Under the pieces are notes generated by a model. The model saw nothing but the letters and a program-made list of their open reading frames with translations, ran no database searches and had not been told where the DNA came from. DNA of 24,465 nucleotides from UPXZ01 sp047973025 (GTDB taxonomy: Bacteria; Bacteroidota; Bacteroidia; Bacteroidales; Paludibacteraceae), in contig JBKEBE010000058.1 of the NCBI GenBank assembly GCA_047973025.1, forward strand, positions 1 through 24,465. The letters run 5' to 3'. Each line of letters opens with the position of its first letter. The stretch's first letter is position 1. Positions 14,738-23,544 of this stretch are shown here, in pieces. The position numbers and the translations under genes are program-made.

Positions 14738-15313
14738 CTATTTTACAATCCCGGTAAATCCCATAAACGCCATTGCCAGTATTCCCGCGGTAATGAGTGC
14801 GATGGGCGTACCTTCCATCGCTTTAGGAAGTTTTGCCATACTTAATTGCTCGCGTATGCCGGAAAAAACGATTAACGCCAAAGCAAAACCGACAGCCGTC
14901 GAAATAGCGTACACAACACTTTCGAGCAGGTTCATGTTTTGTTGGGTAACCAGTATGGCAACTCCAAGAATGGCACAGTTGGTCGTAATCAACGGAAGAA
15001 ATACGCCCAATGCCTGATACAAAGCAGGAGATATTTTTTTCAGGACAATCTCCACTATCTGTACCAAAGCCGCGATAATCAAGATAAACGAAATGGTTTG
15101 AAGAAACGTAATATCTAAAGGCTCCAAAACCATTTTTTGCACAATATACGTTATGATGGTAGCCAACGTCATGACAAAAGCTACGGCGCCACTCATACCG
15201 ATGGCTGTTTCTACCCGTTTGGAAACGCCGAGAAACGGACAAATACCCAGAAACTGCGCCAACACGATGTTGTTGACAAATACGGCGCTGATAAAGATTA
15301 GAATATAAGTCAT
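14738..15313 (-). CDS. rnfA: Rnf complex subunit A (membrane)
   Basis: A 191-residue integral membrane subunit of the Rnf ferredoxin:NAD+ oxidoreductase, homologous to NqrE. About six transmembrane helices are visible. The N-terminal VNNIVLAQFLGICPFLGVS and the central TNCAILGVAIL are conserved, and each contains a cysteine (C25 in GICPF; the other in TNCAI). In Rnf these cysteines in RnfA and RnfE bind a [2Fe-2S] cluster within the membrane between the two half-repeats. It is the last gene of the operon, 107 bp after rnfE, and converges with the Crp-like gene. Confidence 0.97.
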   Translation of the reverse strand: MTYILIFISAVFVNNIVLAQFLGICPFLGVSKRVETAIGMSGAVAFVMTLATIITYIVQKMVLEPLDITFLQTISFILIIAALVQIVEIVLKKISPALYQALGVFLPLITTNCAILGVAILVTQQNMNLLESVVYAISTAVGFALALIVFSGIREQLSMAKLPKAMEGTPIALITAGILAMAFMGFTGIVK

Positions 15314-15420
15314 TGTATTACAAAAAATATATGATTTACAAATTAAATTAGAAATTCAATCTATTGATTTTTTACAGGTAACAAACAGAATGTTACAAAA
15401 CAGGTTCTAATCGTCTCTGA

Positions 15421-16014
15421 TTATACTTTTTTCTGTAATTTATTCATTACGGCTATCAAATAACCCAAAGCGATAAATGCTCCCGGAGCCAGTACAAATA
15501 ACAGCATACCGTACTCTTCGCCATATACTTTCAAACCAAACACCTGTCCGGTGCCAAGTAGCTCCCTTATCGTTCCTAACAATGTCAGCGCAAAGGTAAA
15601 TCCAAGTCCCATGCCGATGCCGTCCAAAGCCGATTTTCCGATGGTATTTTTCGACGCGAACGCTTCCGCACGCCCGAGTACGATGCAGTTTACCACAATT
15701 AGCGGGATAAAAATTCCCAAACTTTCAAACAAAGCGGGAACATACGCCTGCATTACCATTTCCACCACGGTAACAAAAGTAGCAATAACTACGACATAAG
15801 CCGGAATCCGCACTTTGTCGGGTATTAGATTCTTCAACAACGAAATGACAACATTAGAACCGAGCAACACAAAAGTAGTTGCCAGTCCCATACTCAAGCC
15901 GTTGATCGCGGATGATGTGGTAGCCAGCGTAGGACACATCCCCAACACCAGCACGAATATCGGGTTTTCTTTTAATATGCCGTTGACAAATATTTTTAGT
16001 CCGGATTGTTTCAT
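15421..16014 (-). CDS. rnfE: Rnf complex subunit E (membrane)
   Basis: A 197-residue membrane protein homologous to NqrD and paralogous to RnfA. Landmarks are ENPIFVLVLGMCPTLATT near the N-terminus and LIVVNCIVLGRAEAFA in the middle, each carrying the conserved cysteine of the intramembrane iron-sulfur site. A glycine-rich helix and a hydrophobic C-terminus ending in a basic tail follow. It pairs with RnfA as inverted-topology halves in the ion-translocating core. Gaps to its neighbours are 107 and 124 bp, larger than elsewhere in the operon, but no promoter consensus was found in them. Confidence 0.97.
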   Translation of the reverse strand: MKQSGLKIFVNGILKENPIFVLVLGMCPTLATTSSAINGLSMGLATTFVLLGSNVVISLLKNLIPDKVRIPAYVVVIATFVTVVEMVMQAYVPALFESLGIFIPLIVVNCIVLGRAEAFASKNTIGKSALDGIGMGLGFTFALTLLGTIRELLGTGQVFGLKVYGEEYGMLLFVLAPGAFIALGYLIAVMNKLQKKV

Positions 16015-16138
16015 ATTTCTAATCCCTTACCCTTTTGATAATCAATTAAACCACAGCTATTTTTCATTGTTCTAATTTTAGAAACCTATTTTTCTCTTAT
16101 CTTAATGGAACTACGGTATGCGCTTAAAACAATCCTAA

Positions 16139-16768
16139 CTAAGGTATTGAAGAAGCATTTTTTTCTGAATTTTCATCCACCATCGACGAATCTGTATTTT
16201 TTGAGAAGACACTATAAGCCTGATTTACAGCTCCTAAAAAAGCCCTTGAGCTAATCGTAGCGGCAGTAATGGCGTCTATTTCGCCACCGTCTTTGGATAC
16301 AGTCAATTTGTTTTGAGACGGATTTTTACCGATGATGCTTTGATTCTTACTCTCCGTCTTAAACCAATGTACTACTTTTGTTCCCAAGCCGGGTGTTTCC
16401 TTTTGCTCCAATACGGAATAATTGACGATATTTCCTTGCGGGTCAAATCCCACCATCAGCCGAATATCGCCCGAATAACCACGGTGCGTAATCGTTTCAA
16501 CCGCGACTCCGACAAACGCGTCTTTCTTATCGTAGGCTTTGTACAGCAGAAGTGTGTCTCCGGTTTCAATTCCTATTTGTTCCACGTCTCCCAATCGTAC
16601 AAAATCGGGCAATACTTCCCGAATGGCATTTTGCTGCTTGGCTTGTTTGGATGCTTCAATCGGGACTTTTGTTAGCGAATAGACCGAAGCGAGTGTTACT
16701 GCCGCGAAAGCCGATATCAGACTTAACGCCAACACCATGTTTTTGAAATTGGATTGTAGTTTTTCCAT
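16139..16768 (-). CDS. rnfG: Rnf complex subunit G (covalent FMN)
   Basis: A 209-residue subunit with one N-terminal membrane anchor (about 10-32) and an exported FMN-binding domain. The flavinylation site is DAITAATISS with the acceptor threonine T171. The usual glycine of the S/T-G-A-T motif is alanine here, a conservative change within the looser D-x-x-S/T-G/A-A-T pattern. ETPGLGTKV at 124-132 is the conserved FMN-domain turn. Flavin attachment needs ApbE, which is not encoded in this window. The last 20 residues are polar and variable. It lies 21 bp after rnfD. Confidence 0.95.
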   Translation of the reverse strand: MEKLQSNFKNMVLALSLISAFAAVTLASVYSLTKVPIEASKQAKQQNAIREVLPDFVRLGDVEQIGIETGDTLLLYKAYDKKDAFVGVAVETITHRGYSGDIRLMVGFDPQGNIVNYSVLEQKETPGLGTKVVHWFKTESKNQSIIGKNPSQNKLTVSKDGGEIDAITAATISSRAFLGAVNQAYSVFSKNTDSSMVDENSEKNASSIP

Positions 16769-16789
16769 TTGTCTAAAATCAGACTTTTT

Positions 16790-17743
16790 TTATTTCGCGA
16801 ACCGTTTTGGTTTCACATACGTGTTTATCAACGGTGTAAATGCGTTCATTATTAAAATAGCGAACGAAACCCCTTCCGGATATGCGCCAAATTCACGAAT
16901 CACAACGGTTATAATTCCTATTCCCGCTCCGTAAATGAGCATTCCACGCGGATTCATCGGCGATGTGGCGTAATCGGTAGCCATAAAGACCGCACCCAGC
17001 ATCAGTCCCCCGGAGAGTAAATGAAATAGGGGCGATATAAACTCTTCGGGATTTGTCAAGTACAGGATTCCGGTAAATAGTGCTACTGTCGCTAAAATAC
17101 TGACAGGGATATGCCACGTAATGATTTTCTTCCACAGCAAATAAATGAGCCCCGGTAAAATAGCAATGACAGAAACTTCGCCAAAAGATCCACCAACGTT
17201 TCCTGCGAACAGATTCCACAATGAAGGTGCTTCGCCCGGTGCTCCTCTGAGAATTGCTAAAGGTGTTGCTCCGGTCGAAGCGTCCAGATAGAGAGTAGTT
17301 AAGGGTGTGGGTTGGGACCAGGTAGTCATGGCTACCGGAAAGGATATGAGTAAAAATACCCGACCTGCCAACGCGGGATTGAAAGGATTGTTTCCCAATC
17401 CACCAAAACTCATCTTGGCAACGCCGATAGCGAACAACGCACCCAAAATCACAATCCAGAAAGGAATATTCGATGGCAAGTTCATCGCCAACAATAAACC
17501 GGTAACAATGGCTGAACCGTCCGCGATAGTCGGTGTAGTCTTTAGCAAAAAACGCTGTATCAAATACTCGAAAAGAACGCATGACACGACCGAAACCGCG
17601 GTTACAATCAACGCTCCCACTCCAAACATGTAAAATCCGACCAGCAACGCCGGAAGCAACGCGACAATGACTCCCCGCATTGTTTTCTCGATACTGTCTC
17701 CTCCGTGAATATGCGGCGCGGGCGATATGATTAGTTTTTCCAT
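16790..17743 (-). CDS. rnfD: Rnf complex subunit D (membrane, covalent FMN)
   Basis: A 317-residue integral membrane subunit homologous to NqrB and central to ion translocation. It starts with SPAPHIHGG, typical of RnfD. Around 8-9 transmembrane helices are visible, with the conserved GGLGNNPFNPALAGR stretch at 114-128 and the flavinylation motif STGATPLA at 156-163, with T160 as FMN acceptor. LRG and an NVGGSFGE loop follow. It lies 35 bp after rnfC. A full set of Rnf signatures is present. Confidence 0.97.
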   Translation of the reverse strand: MEKLIISPAPHIHGGDSIEKTMRGVIVALLPALLVGFYMFGVGALIVTAVSVVSCVLFEYLIQRFLLKTTPTIADGSAIVTGLLLAMNLPSNIPFWIVILGALFAIGVAKMSFGGLGNNPFNPALAGRVFLLISFPVAMTTWSQPTPLTTLYLDASTGATPLAILRGAPGEAPSLWNLFAGNVGGSFGEVSVIAILPGLIYLLWKKIITWHIPVSILATVALFTGILYLTNPEEFISPLFHLLSGGLMLGAVFMATDYATSPMNPRGMLIYGAGIGIITVVIREFGAYPEGVSFAILIMNAFTPLINTYVKPKRFAK

Positions 17744-17778
17744 TTCTTAGCTATTTCTTTAAGCCTTTCAAATTTTCT

Positions 17779-19119
17779 CTATACGTTTACTGCGTTTCTG
17801 TTTCTGATTTGCATTCCCACAGTAGATTTTCCATATCGAATGTAATCTAGTAGCGGACGATTGGACGGACACGTATAACTGCAACTGCCGCATTCGATGC
17901 AATCCATCACGCGGTCTTTCTCCATGTTGTCCCACATTTCGCGTTCGCTCTGGTTCATGAGCAGAAACGGCTCAAGTCCCATCGGACAAACGGATACGCA
18001 TTTGGCACATCGGATACAATTTTTATCGGAAGCACGTAAGGCTTCTTTTTCTTCCATAAAAAGTACCCCCGAGCTTCCTTTTGCCATCGGCACATTCAGA
18101 TTCATCAGCGAACGCCCCATCATGGGACCACCTCCTACAATTTTTCCGGTTCCTTCCGGTACTCCGCCGGCTTGTTCTACTACTTCGGATAAATAAATAC
18201 CTAAGCGTACCCTGTAATTTCCGGGATGAGCTACCCGCTTACCCGTTATCGTCATAACGCGCTCTATCAAAGGTTTCCCTTTCTGCACGGCTTCATATAC
18301 GGCAAATGTAGTGGCTACGTTCATGACTACCGCGCCCACTTCAATAGGGATATGACCGCTCGGCACACGGCGATTCAAAACTGCTTCAATCAGCTGTTTT
18401 TCACTCCCTTGTGGATATTTAACTTTTAATGGTTGTACAGAAATTCCGGTATAATTTTTAGCTATATCGGTTAAATGAGCTGTGGCATCCTTTTTATTAT
18501 TTTCAATACCAATTACCGCTTGTTTCACACCCAATGTTTTCATCAAAATGGTAACTCCTACTACGATTTCTTCCCCTTTTTCCAACATCAATTGATGATC
18601 GCAGGTAAGATAAGGCTCACACTCCACCGCGTTGATTATCAATACTTCGGTTTTTTTCCCCGGTGGTGGCGAAAGTTTTACATGTGCCGGAAAAGTGGCT
18701 CCTCCCAACCCCACAATGCCGGCAGATTGGATTTTTTCTAAAATTTGTTCTTTTGTCAAATCGCAATTCCGCATCAATTCAGGACTTCTGTCAATCGTAT
18801 CAATCCATTCATCTCCTTCAACGTCAATATATACCGCAGGACGTTTATAACCCGAAGCATCCAATTGCACATCTACTTTGCGCACCTTACCCGAGACCGA
18901 CGAGTGTACATTAGCCGATACAAAGCCATCGGCTTTTCCGATCAACTGTCCTACTTTTACCAAGTCTCCCCGATTTACAACGGCTTCACTTGGACGACCG
19001 CTGTAATGCGCCAATGGAATGACTACCTGATTTGGGATGACTGCCACCTGTATTTTAGCACCGACTGAAAGTTTATTTTCCGCCGGATGAATACCTCCTA
19101 TTTTGAATGATTTCAACAT
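17779..19119 (-). CDS. rnfC: Rnf complex subunit C (NADH/FMN, iron-sulfur)
   Basis: A 446-residue peripheral subunit that exchanges electrons with NAD(H). It shows the N-terminal GGIHP start, the glycine-rich GLGGATFPAH (137-146) of the NADH/FMN site, and INAVECEPYLTCD (162-174). A Gly-rich GGGPMMG follows (329-335). The C-terminus carries two [4Fe-4S] motifs (C368/C371/C374/C378 and C407/C410/C413/C417). The length is standard for the short form without a repetitive C-terminal extension. It lies 103 bp downstream of rnfB. Confidence 0.97.
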   Translation of the reverse strand: MLKSFKIGGIHPAENKLSVGAKIQVAVIPNQVVIPLAHYSGRPSEAVVNRGDLVKVGQLIGKADGFVSANVHSSVSGKVRKVDVQLDASGYKRPAVYIDVEGDEWIDTIDRSPELMRNCDLTKEQILEKIQSAGIVGLGGATFPAHVKLSPPPGKKTEVLIINAVECEPYLTCDHQLMLEKGEEIVVGVTILMKTLGVKQAVIGIENNKKDATAHLTDIAKNYTGISVQPLKVKYPQGSEKQLIEAVLNRRVPSGHIPIEVGAVVMNVATTFAVYEAVQKGKPLIERVMTITGKRVAHPGNYRVRLGIYLSEVVEQAGGVPEGTGKIVGGGPMMGRSLMNLNVPMAKGSSGVLFMEEKEALRASDKNCIRCAKCVSVCPMGLEPFLLMNQSEREMWDNMEKDRVMDCIECGSCSYTCPSNRPLLDYIRYGKSTVGMQIRNRNAVNV

Positions 19120-19222
19120 GATTACGCCAAGGTTTCCCCAAAAGGGAAAATTCTTTTATACACCACTTAAAATTTCTTATTTAAATCATTTCTATTCGTT
19201 TCCGTGTCGAAACAATGAATGC

Positions 19223-20080
19223 TCATCCTTCAATGGCTTCAAGTACTGTTTTTTTCTCTTTCCGTGGTGGAAAATTTAATTCTACGATGGAATTTGTCGG
19301 GCACACTTCTACGCACTTACGGCAAAGTTTGCACTTATCGTCATGAATAAACGCCAAATTCTCTTCAATCGTAATGGCTTCATGCGGACAAACCTTGAAA
19401 CATTTGTTGCAAGTGATGCAACTTACTTCACAGGATTTACGCGCGACCGCCCCTTTCTCCTTATTGCGACAATTCACATAGATCCGGCGCGATTTCGGTC
19501 CTTTCTTTCGTATTTCAATCAACATTTTCGGACAAGCTCGCACACAAGCACCACACGAAGTACATTTGTCTTCATCGACTTCCGGAATTTTTGTAATCGG
19601 ATTGACTTTTATAGCGTCAAAATCACACGACAACTCACAATCGCCAAGTCCCAGACAGCCCCAGGAACATCCGGTCTCTCCACTATATAAATTATGCGCT
19701 ATAAAACAGTGCTTAACCCCATCATATTCGTTCATACGCGGACGTTGCTCGCACGTGCCGCCACAACGTACCACTGCCGTTGTTGGCACTTGACTGACTG
19801 CTTCTTTACCAAGAATGGTTGCGACCTTAGTCATCGTATCGTCTCCACCTACGGTACAATACAATTTGTCAAGTGTATCCGCATTCACACAAGCCGTGGC
19901 AAACCCGCGACAGCCGGGAAATCCACATCCACCGCAATTGGCGGCCGGTAACGCCACTTCTACTTCATCGTACCGCGGATCTTCGTAAACGTAGAATTTT
20001 TTGGATACGTAATATATCAAAACTGCCAGCAATATACCGACAAGCGCGAGAATCAATATGGAAGAAAAAATTACGTTCAT
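19223..20080 (-). CDS. rnfB: Rnf complex subunit B (ferredoxin-type electron entry)
   Basis: A 285-residue subunit that accepts electrons from reduced ferredoxin. One N-terminal membrane helix (about 5-25) is followed by the Fe-S domain CGGCGFPGC with C49, C52, C57 and C75. A cysteine-rich middle (CGGTC, then CSWGCLGLGDC) comes next. Three further ferredoxin-type motifs follow: CTSCGACVRACP, CITCNKCFKVCP and CKLCRKCVEVCP. The many clusters are typical of the anaerobe type of RnfB. It precedes rnfC in the Bacteroidota order B-C-D-G-E-A. Confidence 0.97.
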   Translation of the reverse strand: MNVIFSSILILALVGILLAVLIYYVSKKFYVYEDPRYDEVEVALPAANCGGCGFPGCRGFATACVNADTLDKLYCTVGGDDTMTKVATILGKEAVSQVPTTAVVRCGGTCEQRPRMNEYDGVKHCFIAHNLYSGETGCSWGCLGLGDCELSCDFDAIKVNPITKIPEVDEDKCTSCGACVRACPKMLIEIRKKGPKSRRIYVNCRNKEKGAVARKSCEVSCITCNKCFKVCPHEAITIEENLAFIHDDKCKLCRKCVEVCPTNSIVELNFPPRKEKKTVLEAIEG

Positions 20081-20171
20081 CGTTCAATATCTACTTCATT
20101 ATTTATCCGAAAAAAGTGTAATAACAGGGAAACTTAATCTGAAAAGTTGTAATATAGATTTCAAGAAACAT

Positions 20172-20193
20172 AAAGGATGGTCAAACCATCTTT
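20172..20193 (-). terminator. Hairpin at the end of rseC, before rnfB
   Basis: AAAGGATGG (20172-20180) pairs with CCATCTTT (20186-20193) around a 5-nt loop. On the minus strand it directly follows the rseC stop codon and leads into moderately T-rich DNA. It could be a partial terminator or attenuator that sets the rseC to rnf ratio. Confidence 0.35.
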
Positions 20194-20630
20194 CAGGAAG
20201 TAGGGGGACTTGTGTTATGAATTTTCTCAACAAAAAAATAAAATTTCTTGCTAAACTTTTTATTTAGTCGTGAAAGTACGAAATAGTAAGGCACAAGCAT
20301 GAGAAGTGAGACAAGTGCTGTGAACACTTCGTTTTCAAATGTATAACGAAAGAAAAATAACGAAAGGAGAATAAGTACGAATGGAATGATGAAAACAAGT
20401 AAAACTGCCAATAGCCCATCCGAAGTTTTACCATAAAGTTTTACGGTTTCACCGAGTTGAAAATTTCCATCAACATTTTCAACAATAACTTCTCTATTTT
20501 GGCTATCAATAGTAGTGCAAGCACTTTTGGCATGACAGGCACTACAAGCAGACTGCTGTAAAATCCGCACGTGTAGTTTGCCTGTTTCGACACTCGAAAT
20601 AACTCCGGTATGTTCTATCTCTGCACTCAT
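20193..20630 (-). CDS. rseC: SoxR-reducing system protein RseC family protein
   Basis: I take ATG 20630 as the start, giving 145 residues. A longer in-frame version would begin at a TTG at 20696 and run across the predicted -7 element. The N-terminal half carries the RseC cysteine motif (C29, C32 and C38 in SACSACHAKSAC) in a small beta-rich domain. Two transmembrane helices follow (about 72-92 and 98-118) before a basic tail. RseC-type proteins co-occur with rnf and rsx operons; in E. coli the Rsx/RseC system keeps SoxR reduced. Here it is the first gene of the rnf operon and probably helps assembly or activity of the complex. Confidence 0.88.
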   Translation of the reverse strand: MSAEIEHTGVISSVETGKLHVRILQQSACSACHAKSACTTIDSQNREVIVENVDGNFQLGETVKLYGKTSDGLLAVLLVFIIPFVLILLSLFFFRYTFENEVFTALVSLLMLVPYYFVLSRLNKKFSKKFYFFVEKIHNTSPPTS

Positions 20631-20645
20631 GATATTTATTCCATG

Positions 20646-20653
20646 CAAAATTA
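20646..20653 (-). promoter_or_regulatory. -7 element of the rseC-rnf operon
   Basis: TAATTTTG on the minus strand matches TAnnTTTG and lies 15 bp before the chosen rseC ATG, which would give a very short leader. The nearest TTTG upstream is 25 bp away, longer than the usual spacing. Confidence 0.4.
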
Positions 20654-20805
20654 AAAAAAAATCCGTTGTAGAAAATACCAAATAAATAAAATTCAATCCG
20701 TAGTCGTAAATTTAACAAATATCAACACATTTCAGTTAAACGTTTATTTTCGGCTAAGTTATATTAGCCTACTAAAATCAACTATCGTTTTTCTAAAAAA
20801 ATTCA

Positions 20806-20813
20806 TATCTTTG
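20806..20813 (+). promoter_or_regulatory. -7 element of the GNAT-like gene
   Basis: TATCTTTG is an exact match to the Bacteroidota -7 consensus, 29 bp before the TTG start. The -33 position is T-rich but lacks a full TTTG. Confidence 0.5.
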
Positions 20814-20842
20814 CATTATAACTTTTTAAATACTCTACAACT

Positions 20843-21958
20843 TTGATTACCATTAAAGAAGCTATCGGCAAAAAGGAAATGAAGCAATTCATCATGTTTC
20901 CTTTTGACCTCTATAAAAATGATAAAAACTGGGTTCCACCCTTAATTTTTGATGAGTGGAATACGTTTGATAAAAGCAAAAATCCTTCGTTTGAATTTAG
21001 CGAAGCCGCCTTTTTCTTAGCCTACAAAGAAGGAAAAGTAGTGGGACGCATAGTCGCGATCATCAATCGCAAAGCAAACGCGAAATGGAATGACAAAAAA
21101 ACCCGTTTTGGCTGGATTGCTTTTATTGATGACGAAGAAGTATCTAAGGCATTGCTGGATGTGGCTGAAAAATGGGGCAACGAAAAAGGGATGTCGGGTA
21201 TTCACGGTCCGCTCGGTTTTACGGACTTTGACCCAGAAGGGATGCTGGTCGAGGGTTTTGAAAATGAGCCGGCAATAACCAGCGCGTACAATCTTCCTTA
21301 TGCTCCCGCACACATGGAAAAACACGGTTTTCGGAAATCGGTAGATTGGATACAGTTGAAGTTTAACGCGTCTCAACCTATTCCGGAAAAAATAGGACGT
21401 ATCAACAAACTGATTAGCGAAAAGTACAAAGTAAAAACGATTGTTCCTAAGACAAAAAAGGAAATCCGCAAATACCTGCCCGGATTCTTTAACGGCATTA
21501 ACGCGTCTTTCAAAGATCTGTATGGATTTACCGAATTAAATCCGCGGCAAATCAAATACTATACGGATGCTTATTTTGGTTTCGCGCGTCCGGAGTTGCT
21601 TTGTTTTTTAACCGACGAGCATGATACGGTCGTAGGTTTCGGAATCATCATGCCTTCGCTCTCTGAAGCATTTAAAAAAGCGAACGGTCGGCTCTTCCCT
21701 TTCGGCTTTATCCACATTCTAAAGGCTCTGAAGAGTTATGATAAGATTGATTTGTACTTTAACGGCGTTATTCCCGAATGGCAACACAAGGGTATTCATT
21801 CGCTCTACTATGCGGCGATGAATGAAGTCGCAATCGAGCGAAAAGTGAAAACAGCCATATCCACCGGTCAGCTCGAATCTAACGTAAACGCTGTGGGAAT
21901 TTGGGATAATTACGAAAAAGAACCTTATTTTAGAACAAGATGTTACATTAAAGAATAA
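20843..21958 (+). CDS. GNAT-fold acyltransferase-like protein
   Basis: A 371-residue cytoplasmic protein of a family common in Bacteroidota and usually annotated as a GNAT-like N-acetyltransferase or hypothetical protein. The first 170 residues contain FPFDLYKND, then the GKVVGRIVAIINRK strand pattern and GPLGFTDFDPEGMLVEGF. The second part has a C-terminal acetyltransferase-like region with EWQHKGIHSLYY resembling an acetyl-CoA-binding turn. The start is TTG (MITIKEAIG); ATG at residue 13 is an alternative, but the TTG keeps the conserved N-terminus and fits the upstream -7 element. The substrate is unknown, and the neighbours are unrelated. Confidence 0.75.
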   Translation: MITIKEAIGKKEMKQFIMFPFDLYKNDKNWVPPLIFDEWNTFDKSKNPSFEFSEAAFFLAYKEGKVVGRIVAIINRKANAKWNDKKTRFGWIAFIDDEEVSKALLDVAEKWGNEKGMSGIHGPLGFTDFDPEGMLVEGFENEPAITSAYNLPYAPAHMEKHGFRKSVDWIQLKFNASQPIPEKIGRINKLISEKYKVKTIVPKTKKEIRKYLPGFFNGINASFKDLYGFTELNPRQIKYYTDAYFGFARPELLCFLTDEHDTVVGFGIIMPSLSEAFKKANGRLFPFGFIHILKALKSYDKIDLYFNGVIPEWQHKGIHSLYYAAMNEVAIERKVKTAISTGQLESNVNAVGIWDNYEKEPYFRTRCYIKE

Positions 21959-22389
21959 CAAATCTATATAACGCAACAGCTTGCATAGGATGGATGACCA
22001 TTTTACCGGATGATTGTAATCGTCAAAACTTGTGTGGAATCAGAATAAAAGAATTGCCTTTGATCGCGTCAAATGATAGTATATCGGATTTTGACACGGC
22101 TTCAGTCAACTGACCGGTGGGACTCAAGTAGCCATTGCCATCAGAGATGATTACTCCCCACTAACGATGATGAAGTTCCGGAAATTCCTGTGTGGCAACA
22201 TTCGAGAAATACAACCTTTCAACCGTTTTACAATGTCGCGTATGCTCAACTTGAGTGAAAAACAAATTTGGTCTTAATTTTTGGCGTGGTATTCTTTACG
22301 CTGTCAGCGTCGCACGCAGGCTCTCGATATAAAGCGCAAAACCAAGTGTTACGTTCACTGATTTCCGCTTTTTGAAGTACGAAATTCCT
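21959..22389. other. 431-bp region without a recognised gene, possible decayed coding DNA
   Basis: No intact gene is seen. On the plus strand one frame reads about 38 codons from the ATG near 21997 (starting MTILPDD) to a TGA near 22110. A second frame then takes over for about 55 codons, containing TGGTQVAIAIRDDYSPL and ending at a TAA near 22276. The hand-over looks like a frameshifted remnant, but neither half is recognised. A short ACGCTG-T-CAGCGT palindrome lies at 22298-22310. The rest holds nothing visible. Confidence 0.35.
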
Positions 22390-23469
22390 TTAAGGGAGTT
22401 TGTAAACGATAGTATTTATATTCATCCCCGCGCCTACCGAAGCTAAAACGATAATGTCGCCACTACCGATTGCATGACCTTCCATGTTATCTTTAGCGAC
22501 TAAGTCAAGTAACGTAGGCACCGTAGCGACAGATGAATTACCAAGCCACGAAATACTCATTGGCATTACATCAGATGGCACATCTTTGATACCATAAAGC
22601 CTGTATAGACGTTTCAATATCGCGTCATCCATCTTTCCGTTTGCTTGATGAATCAACACCTTTTTTACCTTATCAATATGAATATCCACTTTATCTAATC
22701 CGGCTTTGATGGCTGATGGAACCAGCTCTAAAGCATATTGGTACAACCTTCTACCATACATTTTCAGGTAAAGTTCATTTTTCTCGGCGACATCTTTTTT
22801 ATACGATCGCCCCATAAACAACATGTCCGCATATTCTATGGCATCGCTTCGGGAGATATGCGCAAGCATACCGACCGGAGTTTGTGTTTCATGAGCTTCC
22901 AGTATAACCGCACCGGCTCCATCAGCGTAAATCATGCTGTCGCGATCGTGGGGGTCTGATACGCGAGATAAGATGTCTGCTCCAACTACCAGAATTTTTT
23001 TCGCATCTCCCGACTTGATAAAATAATCAGCCTGTATCATTGCCTGAACCCATCCGGGGCAGCCAAAAACAATATCATAGGCAACAGCAAAGGGATTATT
23101 AATTTGTAATTTGGCTTTTAACCGCGACGCCAAACTTGGCAACATCTCCATGCTGATACTTCCTGCGTGTGTCTCGCCAAAGTTTTGGGCTACAAGAATG
23201 TAATCAAGTTCTTCTTTGTCAATACCCGCGTCCGCAATCGCATTTTGAGAAGCATATAGCGCTAAATCCGAAGTAGATTGTTCTTTCGAAGCATATCGCC
23301 GAGTTTCGATAGTGGTAATATCCTTAAATTTCTCGATTATTTGTGAGGTTGGAGTAGATATTGGTTCACCCGAATCATCATAAAATTCATACGAAAGAAA
23401 ATCTTCGTTTTTCATTTCAACGGGCGGAACATAGCTTCCGGTTCCGGTAATTACACTATAAATTGCCAT
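22390..23469 (-). CDS. 3-oxoacyl-ACP synthase III (KAS III)-like condensing enzyme
   Basis: A 359-residue thiolase-fold protein, counted from ATG 23469. The full catalytic triad of KAS III is present: C137 in VFGCPGWV, H274 in LIHQANGK and N311 in WLGNSSVATVP. The HQAN and GNSS contexts are typical. The N-terminal GTGSYVPP is also conserved, while the 25-50 region is longer than in FabH. KAS III-like members without a fab neighbourhood are often used in secondary lipid or polyketide pathways, so it need not be the housekeeping FabH. The longer frame from 23502 is rejected because it would start upstream of the predicted transcription start. Confidence 0.9.
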   Translation of the reverse strand: MAIYSVITGTGSYVPPVEMKNEDFLSYEFYDDSGEPISTPTSQIIEKFKDITTIETRRYASKEQSTSDLALYASQNAIADAGIDKEELDYILVAQNFGETHAGSISMEMLPSLASRLKAKLQINNPFAVAYDIVFGCPGWVQAMIQADYFIKSGDAKKILVVGADILSRVSDPHDRDSMIYADGAGAVILEAHETQTPVGMLAHISRSDAIEYADMLFMGRSYKKDVAEKNELYLKMYGRRLYQYALELVPSAIKAGLDKVDIHIDKVKKVLIHQANGKMDDAILKRLYRLYGIKDVPSDVMPMSISWLGNSSVATVPTLLDLVAKDNMEGHAIGSGDIIVLASVGAGMNINTIVYKLP

Positions 23470-23499
23470 TGATTTTACTATTAAATTATAAATTCGCGA

Positions 23500-23507
23500 C
23501 AAAGTTA
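23500..23507 (-). promoter_or_regulatory. -7 element of the KAS III-like gene
   Basis: TAACTTTG on the minus strand matches TAnnTTTG, 30 bp before the ATG at 23469. It supports the shorter start. No TTTG at the usual -33 spacing. Confidence 0.45.
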
Positions 23508-23544
23508 CGCAATAATTTCTATTTTATGCTATTAAATGTCAAGT

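Noticed and set aside
20631..20696. TTG-initiated N-terminal extension of RseC
   Set aside because: The extension contains the predicted -7 element and is not needed for the RseC domain, which starts at the ATG 20630.
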